Source of the DNA: Sphingopyxis sp. LK2115 | GTDB lineage: Bacteria > Pseudomonadota > Alphaproteobacteria > Sphingomonadales > Sphingomonadaceae | Length of the DNA stretch: 64,000 nucleotides | NCBI RefSeq assembly: GCF_014595975.1 | Contig: NZ_JABWGQ010000047.1 | Location: forward strand, 1 to 64,000 | Direction of reading: 5' to 3' | Part shown: positions 1 through 8,100 of the stretch, piece by piece | Layout: every line of letters begins with the position of its first letter | How positions within the stretch are numbered: the stretch's first letter is position 1 | The notes under the pieces: model-generated | Databases searched by the model: none | Seen by the model: the letters and a program-made list of their open reading frames with translations, nothing else | What the model was told of the DNA's origin: nothing | Program-made: the position numbers and the translations under genes

Positions 1-44
1 TGCCAAGGTTGGGGTCGAGGGTTCGAATCCCTTCGCCCGCTCCA
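1..44 (+). tRNA. tRNA-Gly (GCC), 3' part only
   Basis: The window opens inside the anticodon loop: T-GCC-AA is followed by the 3' half of the anticodon stem, a variable loop, the T-arm with GGTTCGAATCC, and an acceptor strand ending in T-CCA. A GCC anticodon with a T discriminator base is the expected combination for tRNA-Gly, and CCA is encoded. The 5' half lies outside the window. Its 3' end is a typical integration target, which matters for the gene remnants immediately downstream. Confidence 0.9.
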
Positions 45-133
45 GTTTTCAGATGCAGATAGTTAGCAAGGTCGCCGAGAGGCGGCCTTTGTTGCGTTTG
101 GGCCTTGGGGAGCCGGCGGGGGAGCAGAAACGA

Positions 134-304
134 TCAGCTTCCCAGCAGTCTTATATCGCCGATAAAGCTCTCGAAGGTCTGGAGATGGGGACGGATCGCC
201 TTAGGGAAGGAATCGGTCAGTTTGGCGGGGACGACCCACTGAACGCCAAAGTCGACCATCTCCTTGAACTGGTTCGCCCAGCGCCGGAGCGATCGACGGC
301 CATT
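134..304 (-). pseudogene. C-terminal remnant of an unrecognised protein
   Basis: A minus-strand frame reads ...RRWANQFKEMVDF, then WVVPAKLTDSFPKAIRPHL and TFESFIGDIRLLGS before a TGA at 134-136. It looks like real protein (aromatic, balanced composition) rather than GC-frame noise. The frame closes upstream near 305 and no start codon precedes it, so only about 56 residues survive. I do not recognise the family. It abuts head-on another remnant, a transporter tail on the plus strand, which suggests an old rearrangement beside the tRNA. Confidence 0.4.
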
Positions 305-450
305 TCACGGCCGACGCCGCCCCGGTGCATTTCCCCGGCGCAGCGTTCATCGTCGCCGCGATTTTCGGCCTGCTGGCGATCGTGACGCTGCGCCGCCTGC
401 CGCGCGCGATGCAGACCGCGGATCAGATGCCGCCGTCGGTCACCGCATAG
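291..450 (+). pseudogene. C-terminal remnant of an MFS (Tet-like) transporter
   Basis: The plus frame from about 292 reads IDGHFTADAAPVHFPGAAFI, then VAAIFGLLAIVTLRRLP, and stops with TAG at 448-450. A loop carrying a PVxFPGAAF motif followed by a last hydrophobic helix is how TCR/Tet-type major facilitator proteins end. Only the last helix is present and there is no start, so it is a broken gene. Its stop region overlaps the 3' end of the convergent CinA-like gene by about 28 bp. The family assignment is by recognition only. Confidence 0.5.
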
Positions 451-1184
451 CCCAGCGCCTCGAGCCCTGCGGTGAGCATCGCGGTGCATGCCGCGACCGC
501 CGCGGCGTCGACCGAGCGGATGACGAAATTGGCGCCGACCTTGCCCTCGCGGAAAAAGGGATAGCTGCCGATCGCGACCCCCGGATGTTCCTTTTCGCCG
601 CGGCGAAGCAGGTCGGCGACCTCGCTTTCGGCCGCCCAGGCGCCGATCGTATGCGCCACCAGCGGCGCCCCGCCCTCAAGCTCGCCGGTCAGCGCATCGA
701 GCATTCCCGCGGTGATGTGCGGCACCCCCGCCATCACGAACAGATTGCCGATGCGGATGCCCGGCGCGCCCGACATGCGGTTGGGGATCAGTTCGGCGCC
801 TTCGGGGGTGCGCGCCATGCGGAGCCGCGCTTCGGTAAGCTCGCCGCCGCGCGCAGTGTAATAACGTTCGAGGATCGCGCGGGCCTGCGGGTGGACGATC
901 ACGCCGACGCCGAGCGCCCTGGCAACCGCATCGACGGTGATGTCGTCGTGCGTCGGCCCGATGCCGCCGGTGGTAAAGACATAGTCGTAGCGCGCACGCA
1001 GCGCGTTGAGCGCATCGACGATTTCATCTTCGACGTCGGGCACGATGCGCACTTCGCGCAGGCGGATCCCCTGCACGTCGAGCCAGGTCGCGATCTGCGA
1101 CACATTCTTGTCCTGCGTGCGGCCCGAAAGGATTTCGTCGCCGATCACCAGCACGGCGGCGGTCCAGATGCGTTCGTCGGTCAT
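423..1184 (-). CDS. CinA-type molybdopterin-binding (MoaB/Mog-fold) protein
   Basis: A 253-residue protein of the competence/damage-inducible protein A family, N-terminal (MoCF-biosynthesis-like) domain only. GDEILSGRTQDKN at residues 15-27 and TTGGIGPTHDD at 71-81 are the nucleotide/pterin-binding signatures. The C-terminal pyridine-nucleotide deamidase domain of full CinA is absent, which is common for the short alphaproteobacterial form. The exact substrate is unknown. It diverges from a glutathione S-transferase gene, and the shared 103-bp spacer contains an SOS-box-like site 55 bp upstream of this start, so damage induction is plausible. Confidence 0.85.
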   Translation of the reverse strand: MTDERIWTAAVLVIGDEILSGRTQDKNVSQIATWLDVQGIRLREVRIVPDVEDEIVDALNALRARYDYVFTTGGIGPTHDDITVDAVARALGVGVIVHPQARAILERYYTARGGELTEARLRMARTPEGAELIPNRMSGAPGIRIGNLFVMAGVPHITAGMLDALTGELEGGAPLVAHTIGAWAAESEVADLLRRGEKEHPGVAIGSYPFFREGKVGANFVIRSVDAAAVAACTAMLTAGLEALGYAVTDGGI

Positions 1185-1239
1185 CGCCTTGCCTTACCGC
1201 GCCGGCATGACAAAACAAGAGCAGTGGCGCAGCGCATAT

Positions 1240-1254
1240 GTTCCTGATATGTTC
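1240..1254. promoter_or_regulatory. SOS (LexA) box candidate between cinA-like and GST genes
   Basis: The sequence GTTC-CTGATAT-GTTC matches the alphaproteobacterial LexA site GTTC-N7-GTTC exactly. It lies in the divergent spacer, 33 bp before the GST start and 55 bp before the CinA-like start. I see no convincing -35/-10 pair on either strand, so which gene it would control is open. Confidence 0.6.
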
Positions 1255-1287
1255 CACATCGACTCGCAACATCGACGGAGAATCATC

Positions 1288-1923
1288 ATGGCCGACGAGC
1301 TGATTTTCTATACCAACCCCATGTCGCGCGGGCAGATCGTCCGCTGGATGCTCGAGGAGGTCGGCGTCCCCTATGAGCCGCGCATCCTCGATTATGGGAC
1401 GACGATGAAGGACGCCGCCTATCTGGCGGTGAACCCGATGGGCAAGGTTCCAGCGATCGTCCACAAGGGCAGGACCATCACCGAATGCGCGGCGATCTGC
1501 GCCTATCTGGCCGATGCCTTTCCCGAAAAGGGACTCGCGCCAGCGCCCGCCGACCGCGCCGACTATTATCGCTGGCTCTTCTTCACCGCGGGACCGGTCG
1601 AGCAGGCGATCACCGCAAAGATGTTCGGATTCGAACCCGACGCCGAACAACAGCGCATGGCGGGCTTCGGCTCGCTCGCCGCGGTGCTCGACGCGCTGGA
1701 GAGCGCGGTTGCGGGCAAAGCCTTTGTCGCGGGCGAGCGTTTCAGCGCCGTCGACGTCTATGTCGGCAGCCAGATCGACTGGGGACTGCAATTCGGGACG
1801 ATCGCGTCGCGCCCGGCCTTTGAAGCCTATGTCGCACCGCTGCGCGAACGCCCGGCATACAAGCGCGCCAAGGCGATCGACAATGCCCTGATCGCCGAGA
1901 TGCAGGCAGCGGATCCGGCCTAG
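1288..1923 (+). CDS. Glutathione S-transferase family protein
   Basis: A 211-residue cytosolic GST. The N-terminal thioredoxin fold has the active-site region NPMSRG at residues 10-15, the cis-proline segment NPMGKVPAI at 49-57 and the glutathione-binding turn TECAAI at 65-70. A helical C-terminal domain follows (about 90-205). The ATG at 1288 is chosen because it follows CGGAGAAT and starts at the fold's first strand; the open frame extends much further upstream without domain content. It would conjugate or reduce electrophiles with glutathione; the substrate is unknown. It stands alone, divergent from the CinA-like gene, with an SOS-box-like site 33 bp upstream. Confidence 0.88.
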   Translation: MADELIFYTNPMSRGQIVRWMLEEVGVPYEPRILDYGTTMKDAAYLAVNPMGKVPAIVHKGRTITECAAICAYLADAFPEKGLAPAPADRADYYRWLFFTAGPVEQAITAKMFGFEPDAEQQRMAGFGSLAAVLDALESAVAGKAFVAGERFSAVDVYVGSQIDWGLQFGTIASRPAFEAYVAPLRERPAYKRAKAIDNALIAEMQAADPA

Positions 1924-1998
1924 GCGGCGCAGCTGGCATGAAGGGGCGATCCGTGCGCGGCGATACAGATGGCGTACCGTGAACCGCGCTCGATTCCC

Positions 1999-2043
1999 TT
2001 GACAAGCGCCGCTCCAAAAGCATCAATAGAACATATAGGGAAC
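1999..2043 (+). promoter_or_regulatory. SOS-controlled promoter of imuA-imuB-dnaE2
   Basis: A -35 hexamer TTGACA (1999-2004) is followed after 18 bp by a weak -10 TCAATA (2023-2028). Directly behind it is GAAC-ATATAGG-GAAC (2029-2043), an exact LexA site in the orientation GAAC-N7-GAAC. The box would cover the transcription start, 4 bp upstream of the imuA ATG. Control of imuA-imuB-dnaE2 by LexA is established in Caulobacter and other alphaproteobacteria. Confidence 0.85.
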
Positions 2044-2047
2044 AAAT

Positions 2048-2848
2048 ATGCGCGAGTCGTCCCACCCCCTCGCCGGGCTGCGCCAACGCATCGCCCGGAT
2101 CGCCGCCAGCAGCGGTTTCGAAAGCCGTCCGGCCGCGGGCTGGCTGGCGAGCGGCCATGCGCCCTTTGACGATGCGCTCGGCGGTGGGCTCGCGACCGGG
2201 CGGGTCCATGAATTTTTCGCTGCCGACGCGCTCGACGCGACAAGCGCCGCCGCCTTTGCCGCGCTGCTCGCGCTGCGCTCGCCGGGTCGGGCACCGCTGA
2301 TCTGGCTGCGCACCGCCGATGCGGCGCGGCGAGCAGGGCATATCTATGCCCCCGGCATCGCCGAACTCGGCGGCGATCCCGACCGGCTGCTGCTCGTCGA
2401 AGCGGCCGACCCCAAGGCACTGCTTGCCTGTGCCAGCGACGCGGTCCGCTGCACAGGATCGGCGGCGGTGATCGTCGAAAGCTGGGGGCGGTTTCCGCTG
2501 CTCGATCTCACCGCCGGGCGGCGGCTCGCGCTGGGTGCTAGCGATGCGGGCACCACGCTGCTGATGCTCCGTCTCAATGCCGCGCCCGCGCCGAGCGTCG
2601 CCGAAACGCGCTGGAGCGTCACCGCCGCCGCGTCACACGCGCTCGACGCCGATGCCCCCGGCGCGCCCGCCTTCAACCTCGAACTGCTGCGCTGGCGCGG
2701 CGGCGCCGCGGGCGCACGCTGGCGACTGGACTGGAACCATGACGAACAAAGTTTCGGGCAAGGCGTCGGGGACGCGGCGCTATCTGGCGCTCTTCTTCCC
2801 CTTCCTGCCCGCCGAGCGCTGGCTGCGCACCGCGCCGAAGCCGCCTGA
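2048..2848 (+). CDS. imuA: ImuA, SOS mutagenesis accessory protein (RecA/SulA-like)
   Basis: A 266-residue RecA-fold protein that is the first gene of the damage-inducible imuA-imuB-dnaE2 cassette. The stretch APFDDALGGGLATGRVHEFF (about 38-57) resembles the region before the Walker A loop in RecA-like proteins but has no intact GKT. The rest has alternating strands and helices typical of the family. It is needed with ImuB for DnaE2-dependent translesion synthesis. The start at 2048 sits 4 bp behind the SOS box. Its 3' end overlaps the imuB start by 110 bp, longer than usual, which implies coupled translation. Confidence 0.9.
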   Translation: MRESSHPLAGLRQRIARIAASSGFESRPAAGWLASGHAPFDDALGGGLATGRVHEFFAADALDATSAAAFAALLALRSPGRAPLIWLRTADAARRAGHIYAPGIAELGGDPDRLLLVEAADPKALLACASDAVRCTGSAAVIVESWGRFPLLDLTAGRRLALGASDAGTTLLMLRLNAAPAPSVAETRWSVTAAASHALDADAPGAPAFNLELLRWRGGAAGARWRLDWNHDEQSFGQGVGDAALSGALLPLPARRALAAHRAEAA

Positions 2849-4289
2849 CGCGCCGCTGGTTTTTGCCGTGAAGCAGCGCGGTGCAATGCGCCTTGCCAGC
2901 GTCGACGCCGCCGCGCGCGCGGCCGGGCTGCGCCCCGGCATGCCGCTCGCCGACGCGCGCGCGCAGTTGGGCGAACTTGTGGTCGTGTCCCACGATCCCG
3001 TGTCCGATCACGACTGGCTCGACCGTCTCGCGCAGGGCTGCGCGCGCTATACGCCGCTCGTCGCGCTCGACGCCCCCGACGGGCTGATCCTCGACATCGC
3101 GGGCGCCGCGCATCTTTTCGGCGGCGAGGCCGGACTGGTCGCGGATGTCGAAAGCCGCTTCGCGCGCCTCGGCATCACACTCCGCCATGCGTTCGGCCCC
3201 ACCGCCGACGCCGCGCGCGCGCTTGCGCGCTACCAGGCGCGCCCCGCGCCCGACGAAGCCAGCGCGATCCGCCGCCTGCCCGTCGCCGCGCTCGAATTGG
3301 ACGCCGAGGCGACGACCGCGTTCGTGCGTGCGGGCCTCAAGACGATCGGCGACCTGGCGAGCCGCCCGATGGCGAACCTTGCCGCGCGTTTCGGCGCCGA
3401 CGCCGCGATGGCGCTGCGGCGAATATTGGGCGACGCGCCAAGCCCGCTCGACCCGCGCGTGGCGCCGCCGCCCGTCGCAGCCGAGCGCCGCTTCGCCGAG
3501 CCGCTCGGCAGCAGCGCGCACGCCGTCAGAATATTGGCCGAACTGGTCGGCGAGGCGGCCCGGATCCTCGCTGAACGCGGCAAGGGCGGGCGCCATTTTC
3601 GCGCGACTTTCTTTCGCAGCGACGGCCTTGCGCGCAGCATCGCCATCGAAACGGGGCTTCCGACGCGCGACACGGGACTTGTCATGCGCCTGTTCGCCGA
3701 GCGGATGGACGGCCTTGCCGATCCGCTCGACCCCGGTTTCGGCTTCGACATGATCCGCCTCACCGTGCCGCGGCTCGAAACATTTGGCGCGAGCCAGCTT
3801 GGGCTGGAAGGCGGCGCGGTCAAGGATGCCGCAATCGACGAGCTCGCCGACCGGCTCGCGACGCGGCTCGGGCGCAGGCGGGTGCGGCGGCTGCGCCCCG
3901 CCGACACGCACATCCCCGAACAGGCGCAGCTCGAACTGCCCGCGATCGACACGCCGCCGCCGCTGCCCTGGCAGGCGGGCGAACCCGGCGAGCCGCCGAC
4001 GCGCCCCTTTCACCTCTTCGACCCGCCGCAGCCGATCGAGGTCATCGCCGAAGTGCCCGACGGCCCGCCGCAGCGCTTTCGCTGGCACCGCGTCTTGCAC
4101 GCGATCCGCCGCTACGAAGGCCCCGAACGCATCGCCCCCGAATGGTGGCGGCGACGCGACAATGGCGGGCTGACGCGCGACTATTACCGCGTCGAGGATG
4201 CACAGGGCCGCCGCTTCTGGCTCTTTCGCCACGGGCTTTACGACGAAAAACCCGACCCGTGCTGGTATATCCACGGATTGTTCGCATGA
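2739..4289 (+). CDS. imuB: ImuB, Y-family polymerase-like adaptor protein
   Basis: A 516-residue Y-family-like protein. The N-terminus RRYLALFFPFLPAERW and the palm/helix-hairpin-helix region (GLKTIGDLASRPMANLAARF, about 209-228) are typical. ImuB proteins lack the acidic catalytic residues of true DinB polymerases and act as a hub linking ImuA, DnaE2 and the beta clamp. Residues 390-430 are a proline-rich linker before a conserved C-terminal domain (RRYEGPERIAPEWW...). ATG at 2739 overlaps imuA. The stop overlaps the dnaE2 ATG in ATGA, so the three genes form one translation-coupled unit. Confidence 0.92.
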   Translation: MTNKVSGKASGTRRYLALFFPFLPAERWLRTAPKPPDAPLVFAVKQRGAMRLASVDAAARAAGLRPGMPLADARAQLGELVVVSHDPVSDHDWLDRLAQGCARYTPLVALDAPDGLILDIAGAAHLFGGEAGLVADVESRFARLGITLRHAFGPTADAARALARYQARPAPDEASAIRRLPVAALELDAEATTAFVRAGLKTIGDLASRPMANLAARFGADAAMALRRILGDAPSPLDPRVAPPPVAAERRFAEPLGSSAHAVRILAELVGEAARILAERGKGGRHFRATFFRSDGLARSIAIETGLPTRDTGLVMRLFAERMDGLADPLDPGFGFDMIRLTVPRLETFGASQLGLEGGAVKDAAIDELADRLATRLGRRRVRRLRPADTHIPEQAQLELPAIDTPPPLPWQAGEPGEPPTRPFHLFDPPQPIEVIAEVPDGPPQRFRWHRVLHAIRRYEGPERIAPEWWRRRDNGGLTRDYYRVEDAQGRRFWLFRHGLYDEKPDPCWYIHGLFA

Positions 4290-7200
4290 ACGCGGCACCC
4301 GGAACGCCCTTTGCCGAACTGGTCGCCGCGACCAACTACAGCTTCCTGCGCGGCGCTTCGCACCCGCATGAGATGGTTGCCGAGGCGATCAGGCTCGGCA
4401 TGGCGGGCATCGGCATCGCCGACCGCAACAGCGTCGCCGGGGTGGTGCGCGCATGGGCCTTTCTGAAAGAGCAGCAGGTCAAGAATCCCGCGATGGTGGA
4501 AGGTTTCCGGCTGGTCGTCGGCGCAAGGCTCGTCTTCGCCGACGGCACCCCCGACATTATCGCCTATCCGGTCAGCCGCCACGGCTGGGGGCGGCTCACC
4601 CGCCTGCTCTCGGTCGGTAATCTGCGCGCAGCGAAGGGCGACTGCATCCTCGAACTGGGCGACCTGCTTGCGCATTGCGACGATCTGCTGCTGATCGCGA
4701 TGGCGGGCGACGCGGCGCTGCTCCGCACGCTCAGGGCCGCGCGGCCCAAATCGGTGTGGCTGGCGGCCACCATGTCGCGGTCGGGTGCCGATGCGCGGCG
4801 GCTCGCCCGGCTCCAGCGCCTGTCGGCGGCGACCGGCGTGCCGCTGCTCGCAACCTGTGACGCGCTCTATGCGACCGCCGCGCAGCGCCCGCTCCACGAC
4901 ATCATCACCTGCATCCGCGAAGGAACGACGGTTCACAAGGCGGGCAGGCTGCTCGCCGCCAATGCCGAGCGCCACCTGAAGTCGCCAGCCGAAATGCACC
5001 GGCTTTTCGCGCAGCATCCCAAAGCGATCGAAGCCGGCGCCAGCCTGCTCGCGCGTATCGGCTTCAGGCTTGATGATCTGCGTTACGAATATCCGCACGA
5101 GCCGGTGCCGCCGGGGTGGAAGCCTTTCCCCTATCTGCACCATCTGGTGAAGCGTGCGGCGGAGAAACGCTATGGCGTTCCGCTGAACCCCAAGGTCCGC
5201 AAGCTGATCGGCAACGAGCTTCGCCTGATCCGGCGGCGGAACTATGCCTGTTATTTCCTCACCGTTTACGACCTCGTCCGCTTCGCGCGCGCGCAGAACC
5301 CGCCGATCCTGTGCCAGGGGCGCGGGTCGGCCGCCAATTCGATCGTCTGCTTCCTGCTCGGCGTGACGTCGGTCGACCCGATGAAGCACGACCTCCTCTT
5401 CTCGCGCTTCGTATCGGCCGAACGCGACGAGCCGCCCGACATCGACATCGATTTCGAGCATGAGCGGCGCGAGGAGGTGATCCAGTATATCTACGACCGC
5501 TATGGCCGCGACCGCGCCGCGATCGCCGCGACGGTCATCCATTACCGCCCGCGCAGCACAATCCGCGAGGTCGGCAAGGCGCTGGGGTTCAGCGAGGATG
5601 TCACCGCGCGGCTTGCCGACACCATTTGGGGAAGCTGGGGCGACGAGGTTCCGGTCGAGCGGCTCGCCGAGGCCGGGCTCAACCCGCACAATGGCGAGAT
5701 CGAAAGGCTGCATCGTTTCGTCGGCGAATTATTGAAGGCGCCGCGGCATTTGTCGCAACATGTCGGCGGCTTCGTGCTGACGCAGGGGCGGCTCGACGAA
5801 CTGGTGCCGATCCACAATGCCGCGATGAAGGACCGCACCTTCATCGAATGGGACAAGGACGATATCGACGCATTGGGGCTGATGAAGGTCGATGTGCTCG
5901 CGCTCGGCATGCTGACCTGCATCCGCAAATGCTTCGACCTGATGCGCGTGCACGGGCTGGGCGATCATACGCTGGAAATCGACATCGATTGCGACGATCC
6001 GCACGTCTATAAAATGCTCCAGCGCGGCGACAGCATCGGCGTGTTCCAGGTCGAAAGCCGCGCACAGATCAACATGCTGCCGCGCCTCAAGCCCAGGGAG
6101 TTTTACGATCTGGTCGTGCAGGTCGCGATCGTGCGCCCCGGCCCGATCGAGGGCGACATGGTCCACCCCTATTTGCGGCGCCGTAACGGGGAGGAGCCGG
6201 TCGAGTTTCCCGCGCCCGCCCCGCCGCACCCGCCCGATGAACTGCGCGCCGTGCTGGGCAAGACCTTTGGCGTGCCATTGTTCCAGGAACAGGCGATGAA
6301 GCTCGCAATGGTCGCGGCGGATTTCTCGCCCGAAGAGGCCAACGGCCTGCGCCGCGCGATGGCGACCTTTCGCAACGTCGGCACGATCGACAATTTCCGC
6401 GACAAGATGATCGGCGGCATGGTCGCGCGCGGCTACAAACAGGATTTCGCCGAACGCTGCTTCAGGCAGATCGAGGGGTTCGGCAGTTACGGCTTTCCCG
6501 AAAGCCACGCCCAGTCCTTTGCGCGGCTCGTCTATGTGTCGTCATGGATCAAACATTACCATCCTGCCGTCTTTACCTGCGGCCTGCTCAACTCGCAGCC
6601 GATGGGATTCTACGCCCCCGCGCAGCTCGTCCGCGACGCGCGCGAACATGGGGTCGAGGTGCGCGCGGCCGACGTCAACGCCAGCCACTGGGACAACAGC
6701 CTGGAACGGCGCGCGGACGGCAGCCTCGCGCTGCGGCTCGGCTTCCGCCAGGTCGACGGGTTTCGCGCGGAATGGGCGGCGCAGATCGTCGCGGCGCGCA
6801 CCACGCCCTTCGCCTCGGTCGAGGAACTCGCACGCCGCGCGAACCTGCCGCCCCGCGCACTGCGCCTGCTCGCCGATGCCGATGCGTGCCGCTCGATGGG
6901 GCAGGGTCGCCGCCCGGCGCTGTGGGACGCGCGGCGGGTGCGGCAGGGGGTGCTGCCGCTGTTCGGCGCCGCCAAAGCGAACGAACTGGGCGCCGAGGAG
7001 GATGCCGCGCTGCCGCCGACGCCGATGGTCGAACATGTGCTCACCGATTATCAGACGACGCGCCTGTCGCTGAAAGGGCATCCGATGGCGTTCCTGCGCC
7101 GCGATCTCGAACGCGAAGGCGTGCTGAGCGCGGCCGAAGTCGCGGCGGCGAAAAATGGCGCGATCGTCCGCACCGCGGGGGTCGTGTTGATCCGCCAGCG

Positions 7201-7552
7201 GCCGGGCAAGGGCAATGCGATCTTCATCACGATCGAGGACGAGGGCGGCATCGTCAATGTCCTGCTGTGGGCGCGACATTTCGAACGCTATCGCCGCGCC
7301 GTCATGGCGTCGCGGCTGATGCTCGCCGAAGGCGAGGTGCAGCGGAGCAAGGAAGGGGTGGTCCACCTGATGGCGACGCGCATCGTCGACCGCACGGCGA
7401 TGCTCGATATGCTGGGCACGAACCGCGTCTTTGACCCCGATCTCGCGCGCGCCGACGAGGTCGGGCATCCGCAATATCCGCGCGGCCGGACGCCGCATCA
7501 CGGCCATCCGCGCGATGTCCGGATCCTGCCCAAATCGCGCGATTTCCATTAG
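4286..7552 (+). CDS. dnaE2: Error-prone DNA polymerase III alpha subunit DnaE2
   Basis: A 1088-residue C-family polymerase, full length for DnaE2. The N-terminal PHP domain carries YSFLRGASHPHEMV (residues 18-31) and the family-typical IADRNSVAGVVRA. The catalytic palm contains GRGSAANS and the acidic motif PDIDIDF near residues 384-391. A helix-hairpin-helix domain and a C-terminal OB fold (residues about 960-1060) follow. It carries out translesion synthesis with ImuA/ImuB in the SOS response. The ATG at 4286 overlaps the imuB stop in ATGA. The frame is open further upstream, but the coupled start fits the domain boundary. Confidence 0.95.
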   Translation: MNAAPGTPFAELVAATNYSFLRGASHPHEMVAEAIRLGMAGIGIADRNSVAGVVRAWAFLKEQQVKNPAMVEGFRLVVGARLVFADGTPDIIAYPVSRHGWGRLTRLLSVGNLRAAKGDCILELGDLLAHCDDLLLIAMAGDAALLRTLRAARPKSVWLAATMSRSGADARRLARLQRLSAATGVPLLATCDALYATAAQRPLHDIITCIREGTTVHKAGRLLAANAERHLKSPAEMHRLFAQHPKAIEAGASLLARIGFRLDDLRYEYPHEPVPPGWKPFPYLHHLVKRAAEKRYGVPLNPKVRKLIGNELRLIRRRNYACYFLTVYDLVRFARAQNPPILCQGRGSAANSIVCFLLGVTSVDPMKHDLLFSRFVSAERDEPPDIDIDFEHERREEVIQYIYDRYGRDRAAIAATVIHYRPRSTIREVGKALGFSEDVTARLADTIWGSWGDEVPVERLAEAGLNPHNGEIERLHRFVGELLKAPRHLSQHVGGFVLTQGRLDELVPIHNAAMKDRTFIEWDKDDIDALGLMKVDVLALGMLTCIRKCFDLMRVHGLGDHTLEIDIDCDDPHVYKMLQRGDSIGVFQVESRAQINMLPRLKPREFYDLVVQVAIVRPGPIEGDMVHPYLRRRNGEEPVEFPAPAPPHPPDELRAVLGKTFGVPLFQEQAMKLAMVAADFSPEEANGLRRAMATFRNVGTIDNFRDKMIGGMVARGYKQDFAERCFRQIEGFGSYGFPESHAQSFARLVYVSSWIKHYHPAVFTCGLLNSQPMGFYAPAQLVRDAREHGVEVRAADVNASHWDNSLERRADGSLALRLGFRQVDGFRAEWAAQIVAARTTPFASVEELARRANLPPRALRLLADADACRSMGQGRRPALWDARRVRQGVLPLFGAAKANELGAEEDAALPPTPMVEHVLTDYQTTRLSLKGHPMAFLRRDLEREGVLSAAEVAAAKNGAIVRTAGVVLIRQRPGKGNAIFITIEDEGGIVNVLLWARHFERYRRAVMASRLMLAEGEVQRSKEGVVHLMATRIVDRTAMLDMLGTNRVFDPDLARADEVGHPQYPRGRTPHHGHPRDVRILPKSRDFH

Positions 7553-8100
7553 TTTTCAAGTCGGTCGGAATCATCCGACGCCTGGGAACACCCGGTAAAA
7601 CAGGAATCCAGAGCGCAGGTTTTGGTTCGTTCCAGACCGAACCTGAGCTGGGGCCGATCGGCATTCAGAAGCCGGCGAGCCGGAGGCAAAGACGGCCGCC
7701 GGTCAAAATGGGGGTTGTCTGCGATCCGACACATGGCGCGCATTTCCTGCCCATGAGCAACGGAAGCAGGCATGTCGCAGGATGAGGCGGCGCAAAGCTT
7801 TCGCATCACGCCGCCCCGACAATGGCTTCAATGGGAAACCATCGCCCCCCGTCCGTACCGAATAGCCATGGGTCGCAGAAAGCTGACGGCCGGGACGAAG
7901 TTTGCGACAATCGCTCGTCCGTTGCAGGTCCACGCCACCCCCCTCCAGCTGGCGCCGCACCGCGATTATGCATTTTCGCCCGCTTTGGCATCGGACAAAG
8001 CAATTATGGCGCAGAGAAAATAGATAAAATTGTAATAAGCCGACACGAAGCGGCAGTCTCGCACTGTTTTTCATGCCTTTTATGCGCTAAGCCGGGACAT
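7553..8100. other. Intergenic region between dnaE2 and the AraC-type gene
   Basis: This 548-bp stretch holds no believable gene; the frames present have poor composition and no ribosome sites. It contains a small inverted repeat GGTTCG-N8-CGAACC at 7624-7643 and an A/T-rich patch at about 8003-8040 that probably carries the promoter of the downstream regulator. Nothing else is evident. Confidence 0.5.

Noticed and set aside
7703..8074. Minus-strand frame of 123 codons in the dnaE2-araC gap
   Set aside because: Arg/Cys-rich translation without homology or ribosome site; likely noncoding.
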